From assembly GCA_964527385.1 (NCBI GenBank), contig CAZGPZ010000017.1, positions 1 to 17,746 of the forward strand: a DNA stretch of 17,746 bases, read 5' to 3'. Every line of letters starts with the position of its first letter. The first letter of the stretch is position 1. A model generated the notes under the pieces. The model saw only the letters and a program-made list of their open reading frames with translations, did not search any database and was not told the origin of the DNA. Shown piece by piece: positions 7,155 to 12,124 of the stretch. The DNA is from JANWHZ01 sp964527385 (GTDB lineage: Bacteria; Patescibacteriota; Saccharimonadia; Saccharimonadales; UBA4665). The translations under genes were made by a program, and so were the position numbers.

Positions 7155-7907
7155 ATGCCACCGGCACAGCTCGCCATATACGGCACTGTTGCATTCTTCA
7201 TGTCAATCTTGAGCGGGATCGCCGGCGCGGGCGGCGGGTTTGTCATAACCCCGCTTGCTATCTTGCTTGGATTAAGCCCCGCCCAAGCGGTCTCCAGCGG
7301 CAAATTCAACGGCGTCGCGCTAACTATCGGGTCGCTTTCGGGCCTGCGCAAGCAAAAAGGGCGTGTCTCCAAACGGACCGTACTAGCCATTATGGTACTG
7401 GCATTTGCCATTGGCCTAGTCGCGCCATACCTCATAAAGTCGCTTGAAAGCCGCTGGTACCAGCTGGCCCTCGGGATCATCATCCTTGTCATGATCCCGA
7501 TCGTCATTTACAAGCATATCGGCACGATACCACGCGTGGCATCACCGGCACGCAAGACTATCGGCGGCTTTTTGCTCGCCGTAAGCCTGTTTTTGCAGGG
7601 CACTTTCAGTAGCGGGCTCGGCTCGCTCGTCAATCTAGTGCTTATGAGCATGGTGGGCCTGACGGCGAATGAAGCCAACCTTACCAAACGCTACTCGCAG
7701 CTTGTCTTGAACCTGACCATTATCGTCGGTCTGTTGACGTCCGGCCTGATTGTGTGGCCTGTCGTTGCCGTCGGCGCGCCAGCCGCTTTGTGCGGCGGCT
7801 TCATCGGCGGGCGCATCGCTGTGAAAAAGGGCGACCAATTCGCCGTAGCAATACTCCTGGTCCTGATGGGCGCTTCCGCGCTAGTCTTAATCGCCGAGGC
7901 ATTGTAA
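7155..7907 (+). CDS. TauE/SafE-family permease (sulfite exporter-like membrane protein)
   Basis: The 250-aa integral membrane protein has about 7-8 hydrophobic segments. Its N-terminal motif GIAGAGGGFVITPLAILLGL followed by QAVSSGKFNGVA is typical of the TauE/SafE (DUF81) family. A second, related half starts near residue 136 (GGFLLAVSLFLQGTFSSGLG), reflecting the family's internal repeat. Known relatives export sulfite, taurine-derived sulfonates or organic anions; the substrate here is unknown. The ATG is one base after the der stop, so it is translated from the der transcript, and pth follows after 11 bases. The stop is TAA. Confidence is high for the family and low for the substrate. Confidence 0.88.
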   Translation: MPPAQLAIYGTVAFFMSILSGIAGAGGGFVITPLAILLGLSPAQAVSSGKFNGVALTIGSLSGLRKQKGRVSKRTVLAIMVLAFAIGLVAPYLIKSLESRWYQLALGIIILVMIPIVIYKHIGTIPRVASPARKTIGGFLLAVSLFLQGTFSSGLGSLVNLVLMSMVGLTANEANLTKRYSQLVLNLTIIVGLLTSGLIVWPVVAVGAPAALCGGFIGGRIAVKKGDQFAVAILLVLMGASALVLIAEAL

Positions 7908-7918
7908 ACTCTAAAGCT

Positions 7919-8560
7919 ATGGCGTTATTTATCAAGCAACCGCAAGCCGGTCCGGCCATCCAACTCTACACCGTCGGGCAGCACAAGACTATCCTGCTAG
8001 TTGGGCTTGGCAACATCGGCAAAGAATACATAAGCACCCGGCATAACGTCGGCTTCTTGTGCATCGACGCGTTCGTCGCCGCCAGCGACGAGATGGAAGA
8101 TTGGACCGAGAAAAGAGACCTGAAGTGTTACCTGTCAAAAGGCCGCATGGGCGACGCCCAGATCATCGCCATCAAACCGACGACGCTCATGAACTTGAGC
8201 GGGCAAGCCGTCCAATCTGTTTCCAGCTTTTATAAAGCCGCAACGACACAAACGGTCGTCATCCACGATGAACTGGACATCGCCTTCGGCCAAATCCGCC
8301 TACGCGTTGGCGGTGCCGCCGCGGGGCACAACGGTATTAAATCCGTATCCCAGGCTATCGGCGAAGAATATGGCAGAGTACGTGTCGGTATCGGTCCCAA
8401 GCGCCCCGAACAGATCGATAGCGCCGATTTCGTGCTGCAGAAGTTTGACCAAGACGAACAAGCACATCTTGGCAATCTAACCCGCGAAACCACCGCCATC
8501 CTCACCGAATATATTTACAGCGGCCAGCTTCCTCATGAAACCAGAAGTTTCCTCGTCTAA
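7919..8560 (+). CDS. pth: Peptidyl-tRNA hydrolase
   Basis: Pth cleaves peptidyl-tRNAs that drop off the ribosome, recycling the tRNA. All family motifs are present: VGLGNIGKEY (28-37), catalytic His42 in TRHNVGF, Asn92 in TTLMNLSG, Asp117 in VIHDELD, GGAAAGHNGIKS (131-142) with His137, and FVLQKF near the end. From ATG 7919 the protein is 213 aa. About 22 residues (MALFIKQPQAGPAIQLYTVG) precede the point where most bacterial Pth begin, so it has a short N-terminal extension. The much longer open frame from 7754 overlaps the permease in another frame and is not a plausible start. It follows the permease by 11 bases and is probably in the der operon. The stop is TAA. Confidence 0.95.
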   Translation: MALFIKQPQAGPAIQLYTVGQHKTILLVGLGNIGKEYISTRHNVGFLCIDAFVAASDEMEDWTEKRDLKCYLSKGRMGDAQIIAIKPTTLMNLSGQAVQSVSSFYKAATTQTVVIHDELDIAFGQIRLRVGGAAAGHNGIKSVSQAIGEEYGRVRVGIGPKRPEQIDSADFVLQKFDQDEQAHLGNLTRETTAILTEYIYSGQLPHETRSFLV

Positions 8561-8594
8561 AAAGCGTTGTAGCTTTACTCTTTCTGGTATTTAT

Positions 8595-8600
8595 TTTAAT
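8595..8600 (+). promoter_or_regulatory. Possible -10 box of the 8609 gene
   Basis: TTTAAT at 8595-8600 lies 8 bases before ATG 8609 in an AT-rich spacer; an alternative is TG-G-TATTTA (8585-8593). The -35 is poor (TTTACT at 8574 with only a 15-base spacer). The placement again predicts a leaderless mRNA. Confidence 0.35.
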
Positions 8601-8608
8601 ATTTCCCT

Positions 8609-9199
8609 ATGCCAGACTCTACCAGCGGCGAACGCCAACGCATAACCATAATTATAAGCGCGGAAGTAGATCCGTCGAACATATCAGGATTGGTGGAATA
8701 TCTCGGCCAAAACGGCATCAGGCATACCATGACGCCAGTGCGGCAACATGAAGTGAATAGCGACCTAAGCAAACTTCCGTATAATTTCGACCAAATCACG
8801 GACGCGGGCATGTTCCTCGTACGCGAACATTTCACGCAGTTCAGGGACGCCTATTCGACGTGGCATACCGATGACCGCTTAAATAGGCTGTTCGGCATCT
8901 TCGCCGGCAATGCTCCCCAGATCAGGCGGACAAAATTGCATGTCTCGCCAGATGATTTGGGCATAGTAGTGCTCCCACGCGATAATCTCCTGTTCCCGCC
9001 CCAACCGTTCAGCCAAGTGAACGCGGCTATCCACGCCGGAAGCTTGTTAGAGTTCGTGCATGCCCGCCAAGCAGGGGAAAATACGACCGAGATATACGGG
9101 ATGAGGCCTGGCTCCGAACAGGAACGCTTCCTGTACGAAATGTGCGCCACTTTGCAAGCGCAGATACAGCAATCTGAAGACCAGCGCACTGGCCAATAA
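8609..9199 (+). CDS. Unknown protein, 196 aa
   Basis: I do not recognise the family. The protein is soluble. It begins with a beta strand (RITIIISAEV) after a short polar tail. It continues with mixed alpha/beta content, including two His-containing segments (EHFTQFRDAYSTWH and HAGSLLEFVHARQ) and a strand GIVVLPRDNLLFPP. It ends with a helix (EQERFLYEMCATLQAQIQQ). There is no catalytic motif I can name. The ATG at 8609 is the first possible start after the pth stop, and a -10-like box ends 8 bases upstream. The stop is TAA, and the structured non-coding region starts within a few bases of it. Confidence 0.7.
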   Translation: MPDSTSGERQRITIIISAEVDPSNISGLVEYLGQNGIRHTMTPVRQHEVNSDLSKLPYNFDQITDAGMFLVREHFTQFRDAYSTWHTDDRLNRLFGIFAGNAPQIRRTKLHVSPDDLGIVVLPRDNLLFPPQPFSQVNAAIHAGSLLEFVHARQAGENTTEIYGMRPGSEQERFLYEMCATLQAQIQQSEDQRTGQ

Positions 9200-9202
9200 T
9201 AA

Positions 9203-9345
9203 CAGCTTCCAAGGGGGTGAGATTCGCCGGTGGCGAATCGCAAGGCCGGAAGCCCGGATTCGTACTATAAACGAACCAAGCTGAGGTGGGGTCGACCATT
9301 CTGCTGAAGGCAGAGACGGGTGACTGGTCACAGCAGAACCCAAAA
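9203..9345. other. RNA-like structured non-coding segment (strand unresolved)
   Basis: Several perfect stems occur in order. CAGCTT (9203-9208) pairs with AAGCTG (9278-9283). Inside that are GATTCGCC/GGCGAATC (9221-9228/9232-9239) and TTCGT/ACGAA (9259-9263/9271-9275). Next to it, TTCTGCTG (9299-9306) pairs with CAGCAGAA (9331-9338). The density of nested stems is unlike plain spacer. I checked it by eye for RNase P, tmRNA, SRP, T-box and common riboswitch cores and found none. No promoter was found, so it may be the 3' UTR of the 8609 gene or a separate RNA. Confidence 0.4.
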
Positions 9346-9349
9346 CATC

Positions 9350-9391
9350 AAAAAAGGCCTACGAGAGGGGGTGGGCACCGCTCGTAGGCCT
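9350..9391 (-). terminator. Intrinsic terminator of the minus-strand RNA
   Basis: AGGCCTACGAG (9355-9365) and CTCGTAGGCCT (9381-9391) form a perfect 11-bp stem. On the minus strand it is followed directly by six T (9355-9350), the last overlapping the stem base. On the plus strand there is no T-run, so it works leftward. Confidence 0.8.
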
Positions 9392-9676
9392 ATTACACCC
9401 TTCAACCACCCAGTGAAACGTCATTGCCGATATAAAAGGGCATGCGTCTCCGCCGCTAGGACGAAACCATTTAGGCTCACTTGAACGGGATCCGACCCCG
9501 CCCGAAGGCGGAATGGGTTAAAGGGGTTAGTAAGCTTTAGAACGTTGCATCTATCGAGATAGAAGCACGCAAGAGAAGTGGAGGGTAACAACTTTTCAGG
9601 CGACGCTCTAAAGCTATCTAACAAATGTTAGAATGGGGGTAAAAGGTGCGTAAACGCTAATAGTTAACGTTCACAA
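9350..9676 (-). ncRNA. Unidentified structured RNA, about 325 nt
   Basis: A complete transcription unit without a credible protein: a TTGACA/TAGAAT promoter at 9710-9683 and a T6 terminator at 9391-9350. The body folds into nested helices. Closing helices are 9390-9395 with 9658-9663 (6 bp), 9396-9399 with 9645-9648, and 9408-9411 with 9637-9640. Local hairpins are at 9617-9632, 9550-9563 and 9498-9511; the last has a UUCG loop closed by C-G on the minus strand. A long-range 9-bp helix joins 9533-9541 and 9607-9615. Size resembles RNase P RNA or tmRNA, but the RNase P core GAGGAAAGTCC, the ACAGAAnCC region, a tmRNA T-arm and a terminal CCA are all absent by eye. The exact 5' end is uncertain by a few bases. 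Confidence 0.6.
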
Positions 9677-9682
9677 GTTGCT

Positions 9683-9710
9683 ATTCTAGCAAATATATGA
9701 CTTATGTCAA
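9683..9710 (-). promoter_or_regulatory. Consensus promoter for the minus-strand RNA
   Basis: On the minus strand: perfect TTGACA (9710-9705), a 16-base spacer ending in TGC (extended -10), and TAGAAT (9688-9683). The -35 box overlaps the first codons of the divergent dprA gene, so expression of the two could interfere. Confidence 0.75.
9694..9699 (+). promoter_or_regulatory. Possible -10 box of dprA
   Basis: TATATG at 9694-9699 lies 4 bases before ATG 9704. There is no good -35. It is weak, overlaps the divergent promoter spacer, and would again give a leaderless start. Confidence 0.25.
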
Positions 9711-10585
9711 TACCTATTTTAAATATTGTCAACAAGCTTACGCTTGAACAGGGGAATATCCCTGAAGCAGTGCTACATATTGCCTCGCCGCCGAAAGAAC
9801 TTTATGTAATTGGAACATCGCTTGCAGAGATAATGCAGCAACCGCGCGTAGCAATTGTAGGCAGCCGCAAAGTGTCGGCATATGGCCGGGAGGCAACTAT
9901 GAAACTTGCCTACGACCTGGCATCGCGAGGCGTGGCCATTATCAGCGGGCTGGCGCTTGGCGTCGACGGCTTGGCGCACAAGGCTGCGTTGGAAGCAGGC
10001 GGAACAACCGTGGCAGTTTTGCCGTCCCCGCTTGAACACGTCTACCCGGCAAGCCACCGGCAACTGGCAAAACAGATACTCGACAGCGGCGGCGGGCTGG
10101 TCAGCGAATACCCCGAGGACACGCCGTTCAACCGTTCGACTTTCATCGCCCGCAACCGGCTCGTCTCAGGGTTGGCACAGGCGCTGCTCATCACCGAAGC
10201 CGCCGAGAAAAGCGGCACGCTTCACACCGCCAACTTCGCGCTTGAACAGGGCAGGGATGTCCTGGCGGTGCCAGGCAGCATTTTCAGCCCGACATCCGCC
10301 GGTACGAACAACTTGATCAAAGCCGGCGCCATGCCGGTCACCAGTTACCTGGACGTACTGCGCGCCCTGCATATAGAGGACAATGCCGTTGAAGCAAAAG
10401 GGGCGAGAGGCGCCAACGAAGCAGAGCAATTGCTCTTGGACCTGCTGGCTGAAGGCGTGCGCGATGCCGACATGCTGCTTGCCGGCTGTAATCTGGGCGT
10501 CAGCGATTTCAACCAAACCCTTACTATGTTGGAAATATCAGGGAAAATCCGTTCGCTTGGCGCCGGCCAGTGGACATCGAATTAG
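9704..10585 (+). CDS. dprA: DNA processing protein DprA (Smf)
   Basis: DprA binds incoming single-stranded DNA during natural transformation and loads RecA. The 293-aa protein lacks the long N-terminal SAM-like domain of larger DprA proteins and begins about 50 residues before the Rossmann-like core. Motifs seen are VGSRKVSAYG (52-61), SGLALGVDGLAH (81-92), FIARNRLVSGL (147-157), EAAEKSGTLHTA (165-176) and VPGSI...GTNNLI (189-205). The C-terminal ~55 residues (EQLLLDLLAEG through LEISGKIRSLG) match the DprA winged helix. ATG 9704 starts a short beta-rich leader and sits next to the divergent RNA promoter. No other competence gene is in the window. The stop is TAG, and a probable mobile element lies 43 bases downstream. 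Confidence 0.94.
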   Translation: MSIPILNIVNKLTLEQGNIPEAVLHIASPPKELYVIGTSLAEIMQQPRVAIVGSRKVSAYGREATMKLAYDLASRGVAIISGLALGVDGLAHKAALEAGGTTVAVLPSPLEHVYPASHRQLAKQILDSGGGLVSEYPEDTPFNRSTFIARNRLVSGLAQALLITEAAEKSGTLHTANFALEQGRDVLAVPGSIFSPTSAGTNNLIKAGAMPVTSYLDVLRALHIEDNAVEAKGARGANEAEQLLLDLLAEGVRDADMLLAGCNLGVSDFNQTLTMLEISGKIRSLGAGQWTSN

Positions 10586-10627
10586 CATCTTCTGCAATAA
10601 TTTGTTCCCGCTGCCAGGAACCAAGCT

Positions 10628-10655
10628 CATACTTTTGGCTTGATCCAAAAGTATG
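10628..10655. repeat. Left terminal hairpin of the element
   Basis: Perfect 11-bp palindrome with 6-base loop CTTGAT; an inverted, covarying copy of the 11048-11073 hairpin. It is 43 bases after the dprA stop and could also act as its transcript end, although no T-run follows on the plus strand. Confidence 0.75.
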
Positions 10656-10711
10656 CAAAAGATCAATGCCAGGCTCTGCGTGCCTGGGCAACTGTTGTGC
10701 AGCCCGACATC

Positions 10712-10744
10712 CGGCGGCTTCGGACGCTTCGCTCAAAGCCGCCG
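10712..10744. repeat. Internal hairpin of the element
   Basis: CGGCGGCTT (10712-10720) and AAGCCGCCG (10736-10744) form a perfect 9-bp stem with a 15-base loop. Smaller stems follow at 10746-10756 (CCCC/GGGG) and around 10792-10802 (GCCATG/CATGGC). Confidence 0.6.
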
Positions 10745-10849
10745 CCCCTCCGGGGAAGTTGTCGATTGCACGAACAGTTGCGCCATGGCTCGCTCCGCAT
10801 GGCCAAAAACCGCCGTGGAGCTCCGCTATTGATTAAATACCTGCCTGGC

Positions 10850-11002
10850 GAGGAGCCGGGCAGGCGCCACGGCAGATACCGTGCATCTGCAGCGAACCCG
10901 GCGCAGCTGTTGTATAAGCCGACAACTTCTCCCGTTAGGGAGCGGGCTGATGCTGCCCCTTGTGGGCCGACCGAAGGGAGTCCATCAGCCCGGTTGTCGG
11001 GC
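10850..11002. repeat. Cluster of nested inverted repeats in the element's right half
   Basis: CCTGCCTGGC pairs with GCCGGGCAGG across GAGGA near 10850. Further right, AGCCGACAAC (about 10917) pairs with GTTGTCGGGCT (about 10992) with one bulged base. Inside that, GGGCTGATG pairs with CATCAGCCC and CTCCC with GGGAG. The arrangement would make a branched cruciform or a multi-stem RNA. Confidence 0.55.
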
Positions 11003-11047
11003 TTTACAACCGCTGCCCGAGCGAGTGAAGCCGCACTTGATTTTTTG

Positions 11048-11073
11048 CTTCTTTTGCATCAAGGCAAAAGAAG
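11048..11073. repeat. Right terminal hairpin of the element
   Basis: Perfect 10-bp palindrome with loop ATCAAG. It is preceded by a TTTTTT run at 11041-11046, so read on the minus strand it would be a stem followed by A-rich sequence, not a terminator. It is the inverted partner of the 10628-10655 hairpin. Confidence 0.75.
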
Positions 11074-11119
11074 GGGGTTGATTCTTTGGGAAGGAATATA
11101 GGGCTGGGACAAACAAGAA

Positions 11120-11128
11120 TGTTAGACT
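11120..11128 (+). promoter_or_regulatory. Extended -10 promoter of the small membrane protein gene
   Basis: TG-T-TAGACT at 11120-11128; 6 bases separate it from ATG 11135, so the mRNA should be leaderless. No -35 is apparent. Confidence 0.5.
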
Positions 11129-11134
11129 GGAACT

Positions 11135-11299
11135 ATGAAAGCGCTTGTTTGGATCGGCATAACGGTCGGCGGTACTGCTGGCGGTTTTGCCGGTACGTAC
11201 TTCGACGGTGGCTTCGGGCTGTGGACGGTGCTTTTCAGCACTCTCGGCTCGCTTGTTGGCGTCTGGATAGGCTACAAAATCGGTAAAGCGTACCTTTAG
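11135..11299 (+). CDS. Small Gly-rich membrane protein, 54 aa
   Basis: The ORF encodes two hydrophobic segments, residues about 3-20 (ALVWIGITVGGTAGGFAG) and 27-48 (FGLWTVLFSTLGSLVGVWIG), separated by a short TYFDGG loop. It ends in a basic tail YKIGKAYL. Gly residues recur at helix-packing spacing (GGTAGGFAG; GSLVGVWIG), suggesting tight helix pairing. Very short two-helix proteins of this look occur widely, but I cannot name a function. ATG 11135 is supported by an extended -10 box 6 bases upstream. Its TAG stop shares bases with the TAA stop of the convergent gene (11296-11299), a 4-base overlap. It lies just outside the right end of the putative element. Confidence 0.75.
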   Translation: MKALVWIGITVGGTAGGFAGTYFDGGFGLWTVLFSTLGSLVGVWIGYKIGKAYL

Positions 11300-12033
11300 C
11301 CCGCTATTTCGTGCCGCATGCTCATCCAAGCGTCAATCGGCAAGACATGCAGCTCGCGGGCGAACTCGCGCAAAAGAAAACCGAGATATTCGGTCAAGGT
11401 GCTCGCGCCTGCTTCGTTCAGCTGGTCATGGGCATTGGCATGATCGAGCGCCTGCAGCGCATGCTTCCGGCCACTCTCCCAGTCAAATAGCACGGTCCGC
11501 GTCAATATATTCGCATCGCCACGGGCACGAGGATTATACAGCTCCGGGAACGGCGCGGCACCGAGGTTATCATGCACGACACAGACCAGCCAATCAACGA
11601 GCCGAGGAACCGGAACCATGTACGGCCAGATTATCCTGCGCCTTTTTTCGGTCATGCCAGCAGTATGTACCGCCGAACCGCCCAGTATGTGAAACATGAG
11701 CAGGCGCTTTTCTGGTCCGCCAACCGGTACCTCGAACAGGCGGACATCAGTTTTCAGCCGGCTTGACCAACCAACTTGTAATTCCCCCAGCTCCTTGCAC
11801 CGGCTAACCGTCAGGTACAGTTGGCCGCCAAGCGAACAGGGAAAGCCATAACAAATGAGATCGGCATCTTCTGGTCCCTTGGGAATATATTGGTGATTAA
11901 TATGTTTCTGCGCCCACGCCGTGCCTTGGCCGGGAACGGCATAGTCCAGGAGAGCCTCGCCGTACGTCTGGACGGCATTCATAAACCGCTGTTCTTCGGT
12001 CATCTCAGCGTGGATCTCCTGTATTTCGGCCAT
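11296..12033 (-). CDS. Unknown protein, 245 aa
   Basis: I do not recognise the family. It is a soluble protein with an acidic N-terminal helix (MAEIQEIHAEMTEEQRFMNA). A central beta-rich part follows (DADLICYGFPCSLGGQLYLT and VRLFEVPVGG), then a basic patch EKRRRIIWPY. The C-terminal helical half contains DWESGRKHALQALDHANAH and LREFARELHVLPIDAW. Three Cys (60-80 region and about 150) and several His residues are present, but no metal site I can name. Start ATG 12033 has a -10-like TACTAT (12045-12040) 6 bases upstream and lies divergently from topA. The stop is TAA, overlapping the stop of the small membrane protein gene. Confidence 0.72.
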   Translation of the reverse strand: MAEIQEIHAEMTEEQRFMNAVQTYGEALLDYAVPGQGTAWAQKHINHQYIPKGPEDADLICYGFPCSLGGQLYLTVSRCKELGELQVGWSSRLKTDVRLFEVPVGGPEKRLLMFHILGGSAVHTAGMTEKRRRIIWPYMVPVPRLVDWLVCVVHDNLGAAPFPELYNPRARGDANILTRTVLFDWESGRKHALQALDHANAHDQLNEAGASTLTEYLGFLLREFARELHVLPIDAWMSMRHEIAG

Positions 12034-12039
12034 AGCTAT

Positions 12040-12045
12040 ATAGTA
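12040..12045 (-). promoter_or_regulatory. Possible -10 box of the 12033 gene
   Basis: On the minus strand TACTAT (12045-12040) is followed by 6 bases and the ATG at 12033. The best -35 candidate is TTGCGC with a 19-base spacer, so support is modest. Confidence 0.3.
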
Positions 12046-12087
12046 GACACTCTATCACGGCACAGCGCAAATTATGAGTGGCTTGAT

Positions 12088-12116
12088 TTGCTTTTTATTT
12101 TCATTTGCGCTAAAGA
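12088..12116 (+). promoter_or_regulatory. Promoter of topA
   Basis: TTGCTT (12088-12093), a 17-base spacer and TAAAGA (12111-12116), with 8 bases to ATG 12125. The predicted mRNA begins at or within a base or two of the start codon. A TAAGG lies in those last bases and could be a coincidental ribosome-binding-like sequence. Confidence 0.45.
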
Positions 12117-12124
12117 TTAAGGGC

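Larger units (their letters stand above)
10628..11073. mobile_element. MITE-like non-coding element with inverted terminal hairpins
   Basis: Left end: CATACTTTTGG (10628-10638), loop CTTGAT, CCAAAAGTATG (10645-10655), a perfect 11-bp hairpin. Right end: CTTCTTTTGC (11048-11057), loop ATCAAG, GCAAAAGAAG (11064-11073), a perfect 10-bp hairpin. The two loops are reverse complements of each other. The adjoining inner sequences match in inverted orientation (GCAAAAGATCAATGC versus GCAAAAAATCAAGTGC), giving terminal inverted repeats of about 40 bases. Where the ends differ, both stem strands have changed together. The interior has many GC-rich hairpins and no gene. No target-site duplication was recognised, and no transposase is present, so it would depend on one elsewhere. 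Confidence 0.6.

Noticed and set aside
7754..7918. Upstream extension of pth
   Set aside because: It overlaps the permease in another frame and is Arg-rich; Pth motifs begin well after ATG 7919.
9366..9380. T-box motif (GGGTGGGCACCGC resembles the T-box consensus)
   Set aside because: It has one base too many, lies wholly in the loop of a terminator hairpin that works on the other strand, and no specifier stem or aminoacyl-tRNA gene is near.
9421..9624. Minus-strand 67-codon reading frame
   Set aside because: It lies inside the structured RNA, has no start signal and no protein-like features.
9350..9676. RNase P RNA or tmRNA
   Set aside because: Neither strand shows the RNase P GAGGAAAGTCC or ACAGAAnCC cores, nor a tmRNA T-arm, 3' CCA or plausible tag ending in Ala-Ala-stop.
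10640..11101. Plus-strand 153-codon reading frame inside the element
   Set aside because: It reads through inverted repeats, giving Arg/Pro/Ala-rich sequence without domain character; it also runs through the right terminal hairpin.
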